A stretch of 64,000 nucleotides of DNA from Robiginitomaculum sp. (lineage in GTDB: Bacteria > Pseudomonadota > Alphaproteobacteria > Caulobacterales > Maricaulaceae): the NCBI GenBank assembly GCA_016765135.1, contig JAESQN010000020.1, positions 1 through 64,000 of the forward strand, in the 5' to 3' direction. The translations under genes and the position numbers were made by a program. The notes beneath the pieces are model-generated. The model did not search any database. It was not told where the DNA came from and saw nothing but the letters and a program-made list of their open reading frames with translations. Positions 53,964 through 62,356 of this stretch are shown here, one piece after another. Each line of letters begins with the position of its first letter. The stretch's first letter is position 1.

Positions 53964-55750
53964 GCACGGACGACAAGAAAAAGAAAAAGGGTGGGTTTTT
54001 CAAACGCGCCTTTGGCTTTAAATCCAAAGAAGAAAAGCTTGCCGAAGCCGCAGCCCTAAAAGCCGAACAGCAAGCCCAGGTCGATGCCCAGATGGCCGAA
54101 CGTATGGCGCTCATTAACGCTGCCGCCCTCAAAGCCGCCCGCGAACAAGACGAAGCTCATCTTAGCGAAGCGGAAAAAACCAGACTTGAAGCGGAAGAAC
54201 GCAAGCAGGCTGAAGCACAAGCAGTCAAAGACGCCGAAACCGCCAAAAAACTGGTCGAAGAAAAACGCAAGCGCAAGGAAGAAGCAAAGCGCAAAGCCGA
54301 GGAAGAAGCAGAACGCCTACAAGCAGAAGCCATAGAGTCCGAACGCCGGGCCACCGAAAAACTTGCACGGGAAAAAGCTGAAGCCGAGCAAATTGCCAAA
54401 CTCAAACAGGCCGAAGAACAAGCTAAACAAGAAGCTGAACGACAAGCCAAGTTAGCAAAAGAAAAACTGGCTAAAGCTGAAACCGAAGAGGCAGAACGCC
54501 TGCACGCCGAAGCAAAAGCCGCGCAAAAAGTGCGCGAACAAGAAGCCGCAAGCCTCAAGGCTGCACGAGAACAAGCCGAAGCCGAGATTGCCGCACGGGC
54601 GGAAGCAGAGCGTCTGGAGGCCGGGGAAATTGAGGCCCAGCGTCTGGAAACTGAACGTCTGCGCGGCGAAGCCGAAGCAGAGCAAGCCGCCAAACGCAAA
54701 GAACTGGAAGCAAGGCTAATCCAGGAACAGGCCGAGCGGGTCGAAAAAGCCCGGCTTGAACGCGAGGTCTGGGACGCCGAGCAGGCGGCAAAGCGGGCGG
54801 AGCAGAACAAACAGGGTGAACAAGGTTTTCTAGGCCGCATTTCCCAAGGCCTCAGCAAATCCACCTCGGCCATGTCGGACAATATCTCCGCCATTTTCAC
54901 CAAGCGCAAGCTGGACGCGGAAGCTCTGGAAGATTTGGAAGATTTATTGATCGCGGCTGATTTCGGCGTAGGCCCAGCCACCCGCACGGCGGAACTTTTG
55001 GCCAAAGACCGGTTTGACAAACAAGTCACCGATACCGAAATAAAAATCGCGCTGGCCGATGTCATATCCGAAGTTTTGACGCCTTTGGAAAAACCGTTGG
55101 CCCTCACGGGTGCCAAGCCGGAAATCATGCTGTTCGTCGGGGTCAATGGCTCGGGTAAAACCACGACCCTTGGCAAGATCGCCAAACGCTATACGGACGA
55201 GGGCAAAAAAGTCCTGTTAGCCGCCGGGGACACATTTCGCGCTGCCGCCGTCGAGCAGCTTAAAGTCTGGGGCGAACGTTCCGGCGCCCCCGTAGTTTCC
55301 GCCGACCTTGGTGCTGATGCATCAGGTCTGGTTTATGACGCTATCACCCGCGCCAAAGCCGAAAACTATGATATATTGATGATCGACACGGCGGGGCGCT
55401 TGCAAAACCGCACCGAGCTTATGGACGAGTTGGCTAAAATCGTCCGTGTCATTAAGAAACAAGACGACACCGCCCCCCATCATTCAATCTTAGTGCTGGA
55501 CGCTACGGTCGGTCAAAACGCGCTGTTGCAAACCGAAGCCTTCCAAAAAACCGCAGGCATTACGGGCCTCATAATGACCAAGCTCGACGGCACCGCCAAA
55601 GGCGGTGTATTGGTCGCCCTCGCCGACAAGTTCAAACTGCCCATCCACGCCATCGGCATAGGTGAGCGCATACAAGATTTGGAAAATTTCAGCGCACCAG
55701 TATTCGCGGCGGCATTGTCAGGGATAGCAGATGCGGTGGTGGACGATTAG
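53960..55750 (+). CDS. ftsY: Signal recognition particle receptor FtsY with long acidic/basic coiled-coil N-terminus
   Basis: 596 residues from a GTG (GTGA overlap with mtaB). Residues about 1-275 form an unusually long charged coiled coil of Ala/Glu/Lys/Arg repeats that would contact the membrane. The NG domain follows: GVNGSGKTTTLGKIA near residue 394 (G1), DTFRAAAVEQLKVW, DTAGRLQNR and TKLDGTAKGG. With Ffh it docks nascent membrane proteins at the translocon. The extended N-terminus replaces the shorter acidic A domain of E. coli. Confidence 0.95.
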   Translation: MSTDDKKKKKGGFFKRAFGFKSKEEKLAEAAALKAEQQAQVDAQMAERMALINAAALKAAREQDEAHLSEAEKTRLEAEERKQAEAQAVKDAETAKKLVEEKRKRKEEAKRKAEEEAERLQAEAIESERRATEKLAREKAEAEQIAKLKQAEEQAKQEAERQAKLAKEKLAKAETEEAERLHAEAKAAQKVREQEAASLKAAREQAEAEIAARAEAERLEAGEIEAQRLETERLRGEAEAEQAAKRKELEARLIQEQAERVEKARLEREVWDAEQAAKRAEQNKQGEQGFLGRISQGLSKSTSAMSDNISAIFTKRKLDAEALEDLEDLLIAADFGVGPATRTAELLAKDRFDKQVTDTEIKIALADVISEVLTPLEKPLALTGAKPEIMLFVGVNGSGKTTTLGKIAKRYTDEGKKVLLAAGDTFRAAAVEQLKVWGERSGAPVVSADLGADASGLVYDAITRAKAENYDILMIDTAGRLQNRTELMDELAKIVRVIKKQDDTAPHHSILVLDATVGQNALLQTEAFQKTAGITGLIMTKLDGTAKGGVLVALADKFKLPIHAIGIGERIQDLENFSAPVFAAALSGIADAVVDD

Positions 55751-55830
55751 GGTGATTGGGACGCCCTGTGACAACTATCTTTCATCATTTTACTCTTGCA
55801 AGGTATAGCCAATCCACTTGGGAATGATGC

Positions 55831-55872
55831 GTTTAACATAATAACTAAATTAGTTTAGTCATTATGTTAAAC
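55831..55872. terminator. 19-bp near-perfect inverted repeat between convergent ftsY and aminotransferase genes
   Basis: Arms GTTTAACATAATAACTAAA (55831-55849) and 55854-55872 pair with a single A/G difference around TTAG. It shares AAATTAGTTTAGT with the hairpin at 36115. Its position between convergent genes suggests a bidirectional terminator. The rest of the 250-base gap shows nothing else. Confidence 0.6.
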
Positions 55873-56000
55873 AATAAAGATTAGGGGAAAACTAGGGTCT
55901 GCTGACCATTAGGACAAGGCTTGTGACGCAACATCATTCCAGATGAATTAACTATACTTGCCGCGCATTCCCTCTCGCATTATTGTTTGCCTTCTACGCT

Positions 56001-57206
56001 TTAAAGCACCGCCAAAATACAATCCGCCAGCCTGTCTATGGTCTCAAACTTTGCGCCAGCTATGTTGATGCGGCCTGAGTTTAGGAGATAGACGGAATGT
56101 TCACTGCGTAGTTTTTCTGCCTGTTCGGGGGTGACGGGCAGGAGCGAGAACATACCTTTTTGAGCTGCGATAGCCGCCGCCATTTGGCCGTTATTATGTG
56201 TGCCGCTTTGCGCCACGAGCGCATCTGCTAATGCGGTGCGCAAACCGTTCATGCGCACTCGCATATCTTCCAGTTCTTTGCGCCAGTCCGCATTCAGTTG
56301 TGGGTCAGCCAAAATCTTAGCCACCAGAGCCGCGCCGTGGTCTGGCGGCATGGAGATCATCCGGCGCATGGTCAACCCGATTTGCCCCTCGGCCAGTTTT
56401 GCCGCCTCGGGGGTTGTCGTCAATGCGGCCACAAGACCAACGCGTTCTTTATACAAGCCAAAGTTTTTGGAGCATGATGCCGCCAACACCAATTCCGGAA
56501 AGCTGTCCGCCAACAAACGCAGACCGTAACTGTCTTCATCCAGACCGTCGCCAAGACCAGCGTAAGCGATATCAACAAAAGGCAACAGGTCTTTTTCCAA
56601 CATTAAATCGGCAATGGCCTGCCACTGCTCATGGGTCAAATCTGCCCCGGTCGGATTGTGACAACAACCATGTAACAGCACCGCGTCCCCTGCCACCGCA
56701 TGAGTGCGCAGCTCGGCGCACATTTCGTCAAAATCTATGGTTTGTGTCTGTTTGTTGTAATAGGGGTAAGGCTTGATCGGCAATCCGGTCGAACCGATTA
56801 GCGGTTGGTGGTTGGCCCATGTGGGTGTGCTGACCCAGACGGTTGCGGACGGGTTGGCAAGTTTGATCAACTCGGCTCCCAGGCGGAGTGCTCCACTGCC
56901 GCCCGCCGCTTGCGCCACCGCTAAACGCCCAGATGTGATAGCTTCACTATCCGCGCCAAACATTAACTCGCTAAACAAACGGTTGAAACTTGGGTTGCCC
57001 AAAATACCAATATATTTTTTTGTCGTCTCCTCGGCTAACAGCAAAGTCTCCGCCCGTTTGACCGCACCCATCACGGGTGTCGCACCAGACTTGTCTTGGT
57101 AAATACCAACACCCAGATCTATTTTATCCGGACTATGGTCTGCCGCCGCCAATTTGATCATGCCGACAATGGCGTCCGGCGGGGTCGGTTTTAAGTTTTC
57201 AAACAT
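56001..57206 (-). CDS. Aromatic/aspartate aminotransferase (class I, PLP)
   Basis: 401 residues, class I fold type I aminotransferase of the AspC/TyrB type. The PLP lysine is Lys247 in LAASCSKNFGLYKERVG; HGCCHNPTGADL and DIAYAGLGDGLDED are the surrounding cofactor motifs. It transfers amino groups between aspartate or aromatic amino acids and 2-oxoglutarate. TyrB-type is favoured by the LPFVDIAYAGLG context, but the specificity is not certain. phhB lies 4 kb away; direct linkage is not shown. Confidence 0.93.
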   Translation of the reverse strand: MFENLKPTPPDAIVGMIKLAAADHSPDKIDLGVGIYQDKSGATPVMGAVKRAETLLLAEETTKKYIGILGNPSFNRLFSELMFGADSEAITSGRLAVAQAAGGSGALRLGAELIKLANPSATVWVSTPTWANHQPLIGSTGLPIKPYPYYNKQTQTIDFDEMCAELRTHAVAGDAVLLHGCCHNPTGADLTHEQWQAIADLMLEKDLLPFVDIAYAGLGDGLDEDSYGLRLLADSFPELVLAASCSKNFGLYKERVGLVAALTTTPEAAKLAEGQIGLTMRRMISMPPDHGAALVAKILADPQLNADWRKELEDMRVRMNGLRTALADALVAQSGTHNNGQMAAAIAAQKGMFSLLPVTPEQAEKLRSEHSVYLLNSGRINIAGAKFETIDRLADCILAVL

Positions 57207-57351
57207 GTGGGCCTCTTATGTGTGTACGCCACCTCGCTAACCGAAATTCCCCGCCATGAAAAGAGGCAAATGCGCACATAGACAAGATTACCAAATTTCC
57301 CTTTGAATTCCCGACATAACCCCCTATGGTCGCGCAAAATTTATAATCAAT

Positions 57352-59121
57352 ATGGGGAATGTTTCTGTGGAAAAATTTAATGAAATCGTTGCAACATTGG
57401 CGGACGACTATTTCTGGGGTTCAATAAATTCTATATTTAAAACAAATATTCCTTTCCTTGGGGAAATGCCAATCTTGGCTGTTCTTCTGCTCGGCACAGG
57501 TTTCTATTTAACCATCATCTTGCGGTTCATGCCCATCTTACGCATTCCTGCGGGCTTTGCGCTTTTGTGGAAAGGCCGCAAAGCAGGCAAAGGTGAAGAA
57601 GGGCAAATCACCCCATTTGCGGCGCTGATGACAGCGCTTTCTTCCACGGTCGGCACAGGTAATTTGGCAGGCGTTGCCACGGCAATAACCCTGGGCGGGC
57701 CAGGCGCGATTTTCTGGATGTGGATGACGGCTTTGGTTGGTATGGCGACAAAATACGCCGAAAGCATGCTCGCCGTGCGTTACCGTGAAGTGGACGCGGA
57801 CGGGAATTACAAAGGCGGCCCCATGTATTACATCAAAAACGGCCTCGGCCCGAAGTGGAAATGGCTCGCCATTATCTTCTCGGTCGGGACGCTGGCAGGC
57901 GCAGTCGCCGCCGGAAATATGGTGCAGTCCAACGGCATAGCCGACGTGGTCAATGAAAGCTTTGGCACACCGCGTGTCGCTACCGGACTGATTTTAGCGG
58001 GCCTCGCCTTTGTTGTGATTATTGGCGGTATTAAAAGCATTGGCAAATTTGCCTCCAAGCTGGTTCCTATCATGGCATTCAGTTATGTGACCGCCGCCAT
58101 CATTGTCCTTATCATGAATGCTTCAGGTATTCCCGGCGCATTTAAATTAATTTTTGATGGAGCTTTTAGCGGGAACGCCGCCACGGGTGGCTTCTCTGGT
58201 GCTGTGGTTGCACTGGCCATTCGCGCCGGTATTGCCAGGGGTCTGTTTTCCAACGAAGCCGGGCAAGGCTCCGCCCCCATCGCCCACGCCGCCGCCAAAA
58301 CCAAAGACCCGGTACAACAAGGCACCATCGCCATGCTCGGCACATTTATTGACACCATTGTTATCTGTACCATGACTGCCTTGGTGATTTTGACGGTGAG
58401 CGGTGATTTCAAACACAACCCCGCTGTATCTCAACTCAAAGCGTGTGCAATAAATTCTGCGGCATTGGGTAGTGAACAAAAAATCCGTGTCGATAGTGGT
58501 TTATTCACTGTTGCCAATGGCGATCATATGGTGGAAGTCGATGGCAAAATTATCAACAAAACTGATTTCTCGAAAGCTGACGTGGTTGCCAAGCTCGATC
58601 AATGTAAAGCTTTGGCGGCAACGGGTAATACAGGCATTGTAATTGATGATAATGCCTATGCAGGTGTCATGGAGGATTTGCGCCTGCCCGTAGACAATGC
58701 CTGGCAATCCGACCTTGAAGGTGCGCGTATAACGTCTGCCGCTTTTGCCGCAGGGATTCCTGGCGGTGGCTACATCATTACATTCGCCTTGATGGTCTTT
58801 GCCTTTACCACGATTTTGGGCTGGTCATATTACGGTGAGCGGGCAATCTCGTTTTTGTTCGGCGAAAAAGCCGTGTTGCCCTTTCGGGTTATCTGGTGCG
58901 TCTTTACGTTCCTTGGGGCCTTGCTCGCAGTAAAATCGGTTTGGAAATTGGGCGACATTGGCAATGCCGCCATGGCGGCACCCAATTTGATCGCCGTATT
59001 ACTCTTGTCCGGCGTTGTCGTCTCCATGACACGCGGCGGCAAGGACACACGCCCCATCCAACCCCACGACGAAAGCGCCCACGCCAAGGGATTGCACAAT
59101 GTTGACGGGAAGCCTGATTGA
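57352..59121 (+). CDS. AGCS-family alanine/glycine:cation symporter with a large extracytoplasmic insert
   Basis: 589 residues, longer than usual AlsT/DagA proteins. Clear family blocks: LSSTVGTGNLAGVATAITLGGPGAIFWMW, YAESMLAVRYREVDADGNYKGGPMYYI, FSNEAGQGSAPIAHAAA and FTTILGWSYYGERAISFLFG. Na+-driven uptake of alanine, glycine or glutamine. Residues about 351-448 form an extra hydrophilic domain with two cysteines (KACAIN, DQCKAL) between conserved membrane segments. It probably faces the periplasm. The gene is solitary. Confidence 0.93.
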   Translation: MGNVSVEKFNEIVATLADDYFWGSINSIFKTNIPFLGEMPILAVLLLGTGFYLTIILRFMPILRIPAGFALLWKGRKAGKGEEGQITPFAALMTALSSTVGTGNLAGVATAITLGGPGAIFWMWMTALVGMATKYAESMLAVRYREVDADGNYKGGPMYYIKNGLGPKWKWLAIIFSVGTLAGAVAAGNMVQSNGIADVVNESFGTPRVATGLILAGLAFVVIIGGIKSIGKFASKLVPIMAFSYVTAAIIVLIMNASGIPGAFKLIFDGAFSGNAATGGFSGAVVALAIRAGIARGLFSNEAGQGSAPIAHAAAKTKDPVQQGTIAMLGTFIDTIVICTMTALVILTVSGDFKHNPAVSQLKACAINSAALGSEQKIRVDSGLFTVANGDHMVEVDGKIINKTDFSKADVVAKLDQCKALAATGNTGIVIDDNAYAGVMEDLRLPVDNAWQSDLEGARITSAAFAAGIPGGGYIITFALMVFAFTTILGWSYYGERAISFLFGEKAVLPFRVIWCVFTFLGALLAVKSVWKLGDIGNAAMAAPNLIAVLLLSGVVVSMTRGGKDTRPIQPHDESAHAKGLHNVDGKPD

Positions 59122-59191
59122 TTTAGCAGTAAGGTGGAATAGTATTGATCTCACTATACCTTCCTGTTTCTCGGTTTTGGGTATTAAAACC

Positions 59192-59336
59192 AACCCCCGC
59201 ACCCCGCTCATGCCTGTCTCCGTTCACCCCGGCGTAGGCCGGGGATGCAGGTATCCATAACCGCACTTTGCGGGGTATCCCCGATGGCACGGCAATAGAC
59301 CCCTGTATGCACAGGAGTCAGCGAGGTGTGGGGGTA
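59192..59336. repeat. MITE-like palindromic element
   Basis: The outer arms AACCCCCGCACCCCGCTCA (59192-59210) and about 59318-59336 pair with a few mismatches. Within are CCCCGGC/GCCGGGG (59227-59244), CCGCA/TGCGG (about 59261) and CCTGT/ACAGG (59302-59315). The outer arm is also in the 6007-6292 island. No coding potential is seen in 59122-59437. Confidence 0.68.
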
Positions 59337-59403
59337 GACATTATTTTTTAGATTTTGGGTCCGAACAACAAATGCAAAATTTAAACCGGACAACGTACAC
59401 CTC

Positions 59404-59443
59404 ACGGTGGATTACGCGTAAAAGGCGCTAATCCACCCTACGG
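59404..59443. repeat. Dispersed 93-bp palindromic repeat, copy 4 (half copy)
   Basis: Only one half is present, from CGGTGGATTACGCG to GCGCTAATCCACCCTACGGG. It supplies the stop codon and last bases of the minus-strand gene that ends at 59438. Confidence 0.78.
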
Positions 59444-60574
59444 GACTTTATGCGGCTTCACGGGCTTATTTGTGCCGTAATAATAGGAGCGGCCGGATTG
59501 GGTGGTGCCGGATTGGCCCGTATGTGTGCGGGACTGGCTATGCTGGTTATGGGATGTTGTGCCTCTATAGGTCGTTGCTGTGCGGGTTGAATACCTGCCA
59601 GAATTTGAATGTGAAGCTGCACTGTGGGCTTTTCTTGATCCATAAGTGCCGTACTTTGTGGACGCCCCGGACGAGCGCAGGGTTCCGGGTGCGCACACGA
59701 CTTGTCGCCATTCATAGCGCGCAGGCGCAATGAGTGTTTTCTTGTCAATCATGCCGTAAACTGGCGGTATATTGACCATGTGTTCTCGACCTGGCTCGAC
59801 GACGGTTGCGACCGTAATATTACGGTATTTTGCCGGTACAGGGATCTCCCAGACCCCGCCCGGGTCGGCCACAATTTGCTTGCTGACGGAAGTGTATTTC
59901 GCCGGAACATTGATGCGGCGCACCGTACCGGAGGATGTCATGACCCGGCGGTTAAAGCTGACGCTTTCGCCCGGCTCTTCAACCAAGCACCAGATTTCGC
60001 AGGTTTCGCCGCAACTTGTGGCAGAACCTTGAAAAGAACCTTGAAAAGAACCTTGATATCCGCCACTATGACCACGGCTACGGATACGCCCATCCGCGAC
60101 ACTGTGTACCTTGTATCCTTGCGCCTCCAAACGGATCGGGTTGCCAAGTTTCCACACCAACCTTGGGGCTGATGTCTGGATGGTCTCTGTGACCATATTA
60201 AATTGTGGTGGGGTGACGGACAATTTTTCGTATGACGGCCTAACCAATACTTGTTCCCTCACGGTCTCAAACCGGGGTTGGCGCACTTCAAACCGCACAC
60301 TGGCTTCTTTGACTAAAACCTGTTCCTGACGAGATGCCAAACGGGGCTGGGACACTTCGACTTTGGAATAAGCTTCGGAAACCAGAACCCTATTCTCTGT
60401 CGTGGAATATTGCGCCGGGATTTGCACCCGTCCATAACATTGTCCGACCTGCGGGTTGGACGGCAGTAAATCCGGCTCCCACGCCGCCACTTGCCCGCTC
60501 GCAGACAGCCCCAATGATCCAGCGCCCAGCATCAATATGCTGGCAAAGCTAAGCCGTTTTAATATTGTACCCAT
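59438..60574 (-). CDS. Exported repetitive protein, unknown function
   Basis: 378 residues from the ATG at 60574 (AGAGGTG upstream; a TTG eight codons earlier is weaker). Signal peptide RLSFASILMLGAGSLGLSASGQVAA. Residues about 40-150 contain three imperfect units of roughly 23 residues with the rhythm RVLVSEAYSKVEVSQPRL, EQVLVKEASVRFEVRQPRF, EQVLVRPSYEKLSVTPPQF. A cysteine-rich spot (SCGETCEIWCLVEEPGE) follows three tandem GSFQ units; beta-rich segments with IPVPAKYRNI and IPPVYGMID come next; a low-complexity Ser/Thr/Gly/His tail ends the protein. Likely cell-surface or periplasmic. The stop codon comes from repeat copy 4. Confidence 0.75.
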   Translation of the reverse strand: MGTILKRLSFASILMLGAGSLGLSASGQVAAWEPDLLPSNPQVGQCYGRVQIPAQYSTTENRVLVSEAYSKVEVSQPRLASRQEQVLVKEASVRFEVRQPRFETVREQVLVRPSYEKLSVTPPQFNMVTETIQTSAPRLVWKLGNPIRLEAQGYKVHSVADGRIRSRGHSGGYQGSFQGSFQGSATSCGETCEIWCLVEEPGESVSFNRRVMTSSGTVRRINVPAKYTSVSKQIVADPGGVWEIPVPAKYRNITVATVVEPGREHMVNIPPVYGMIDKKTLIAPARYEWRQVVCAPGTLRSSGASTKYGTYGSRKAHSAASHSNSGRYSTRTATTYRGTTSHNQHSQSRTHTGQSGTTQSGRSYYYGTNKPVKPHKVP

Positions 60575-60704
60575 GTTTGCACCTCTATCAACCAACACCT
60601 AAACCTCCGTTAACCATAGATAGGTTAACCGTCTCGTCAAATTAAATGTTCAGGCAAGCCAGCTAAACTGTTACAATAATGGACATAATTCCCCGTGGAG
60701 GCGA

Positions 60705-61103
60705 TTATTGGTGTTTGTTTTCTCGTATTTCGCTATATTTTACCACATACCGAGTGAATATAATCCATATGATTACCGCCAGTACCGCGCCCAAAGCGTT
60801 GGCAACACCGTCATATATATCGGCGGATCTGCCCGTATTGATTATGCCTTGCAATATCTCTATACCCGCCCCAAATCCGGCCACACCAAGGCACACTAAT
60901 ACTGGACGAATATGGGGCAGTGCAGGCAGTGTGACCACTCCCAACACCAAATACGCAATAACATGGATATATTTATCCACATTGTTGATGCTCAAGCTTG
61001 GCAGAGCCGGGGTCAGGGATTTCACCAAAATAATCGTTGCAAAAGCGATTGCCAACCCGGTAAATGATCGCTGCAAGTCTTGCCCAAATTTCGTATATAG
61101 CAT
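60705..61103 (-). CDS. VanZ-like family membrane protein
   Basis: 132 residues from the ATG at 61103, preceded by GTGAGAG; a GTG 12 codons upstream is the alternative. Four membrane segments. The signature INNVDKYIHVIAYLVLGV and ADIYDGVANALGAVLAVIIW is characteristic of VanZ-like proteins. Apart from the teicoplanin-resistance prototype, most members have no known role. The gene is divergent from phhB. Confidence 0.8.
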   Translation of the reverse strand: MLYTKFGQDLQRSFTGLAIAFATIILVKSLTPALPSLSINNVDKYIHVIAYLVLGVVTLPALPHIRPVLVCLGVAGFGAGIEILQGIINTGRSADIYDGVANALGAVLAVIIWIIFTRYVVKYSEIRENKHQ

Positions 61104-61214
61104 CAAACTCTCACCGACAAAAGCGTCCTTCAACAACACCCGTTAATAACAATAGTATATTCAACGTAACTATGGCACATTTATGGCTAAATCATTTAAA
61201 GCAAAGATAAAATT

Positions 61215-61508
61215 ATGCACATTCTTGACCCCAAACAAATTGCAGACGAATTACCGGGCTGGAGCGGGGGTGATGATTTTATCACCAAGGTTTTCCAGTT
61301 TAAAGATTTCGCGAGCGCCTTCGGGTTTATGTCCGAAATCGCAATTGTCGCCGAGGCAATGAACCACCACCCCAGTTGGTATAATGTTTACAACCGGGTT
61401 GATGTGACCTTGACGACCCACGACGCGGGCGGAGTGACGGAAAAAGACGTGACCTTGGCCAGACGCATGCAGCAAGCTGCCGGGCGCATGGAGCCGGCGG
61501 CGGGCTAA
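61215..61508 (+). CDS. phhB: Pterin-4a-carbinolamine dehydratase
   Basis: 97 residues, full length. It dehydrates 4a-hydroxytetrahydropterin to regenerate the cofactor of aromatic amino acid hydroxylases, and can be a bifunctional coactivator elsewhere. The active-site histidines appear in [19 protein letters not shown] (His51, His52) and TTHDAGGVT (His69). No phhA gene is in the window. It is 3 bases before gluQ. Confidence 0.95.
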   Translation: MHILDPKQIADELPGWSGGDDFITKVFQFKDFASAFGFMSEIAIVAEAMNHHPSWYNVYNRVDVTLTTHDAGGVTEKDVTLARRMQQAAGRMEPAAG

Positions 61509-61511
61509 GTT

Positions 61512-62348
61512 TTGGAAACTGTTATCACCAGATTTGCCCCCTCCCCCACTGGCTATTTGCACCTCGGTCATGCTGCCAGTGCAGCCCAGGCGTTTGCATT
61601 TCCCGCAAAACACGGCGGCACATGCTTGTTGCGTATCGAAGATATAGACACGACCAGATGCAAGCCGGAATATGAGCAAGCCATTTATGAGGATTTATCC
61701 TGGCTCGGGTTTAGCTGGCCTACGCCCGTGCGCCGCCAAAGCGATCATTTCGCGGATTATGACAAAGTGCTGCAAAATTTACGCACGCAAGACCTGGTGT
61801 ACCGCTGCTTCAAAACCCGCAAGGAAGTTTTGGACGACATTGCCCGCGCCCCCCACGAACACGGTGTTGCCTTCATCGGTGCGTCTTTACCAAAAGCGCA
61901 AGAAACGGATCTGCTTGGCCAGGAAAAACCATACGCTTGGCGGCTGTCGCTCGAAATGTGCCGGGAGATACTGGGTAAGAAATTTCAAAACCTGTATTTT
62001 TCCAATAACGGCAAGAAAACCAAAGCCAGGCCAGACATGCTCGGCGATGTGATATTGGCCCGCAAGGATGTCGGCACGAGCTATCATATTGCCTGTTGCC
62101 ATGATGATGCTGTGCAGGGCGTTACCGATATTATACGCGGGGTGGATTTGCTGGAGACCACCACTATCCACCGCTTGCTCCAGGAAATCATGGGCTGGCC
62201 CGTCCCCCATTACCAACACCACGAATTACTAGTGGACGCAAACGGCAAACGTTTCGCCAAACGCGATCAAGCAAAGACTTTGCGCGCAATGCGGCAATCA
62301 GGCGCAGAGCCTGAGAATATTCTGGCGCTTTGCGGGCCGTTGGGATAA
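61512..62348 (+). CDS. gluQ: Glutamyl-queuosine tRNA(Asp) synthetase GluQRS
   Basis: 278 residues starting with TTG. It glutamylates the queuosine at position 34 of tRNA(Asp). The class I signature RFAPSPTGYLHLGHAASA is intact; the second motif appears as KRFAKRDQAKTL in place of KMSKS, as in the family. The zinc site found in E. coli (a C-x-C pair) is reduced here to one cysteine (VYRCFKTRKE), so zinc binding may be lost. The anticodon-binding domain is naturally absent. Its end overlaps no neighbour; the Rieske gene begins 8 bases later. Confidence 0.94.
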   Translation: METVITRFAPSPTGYLHLGHAASAAQAFAFPAKHGGTCLLRIEDIDTTRCKPEYEQAIYEDLSWLGFSWPTPVRRQSDHFADYDKVLQNLRTQDLVYRCFKTRKEVLDDIARAPHEHGVAFIGASLPKAQETDLLGQEKPYAWRLSLEMCREILGKKFQNLYFSNNGKKTKARPDMLGDVILARKDVGTSYHIACCHDDAVQGVTDIIRGVDLLETTTIHRLLQEIMGWPVPHYQHHELLVDANGKRFAKRDQAKTLRAMRQSGAEPENILALCGPLG

Positions 62349-62356
62349 GAGCGGTT

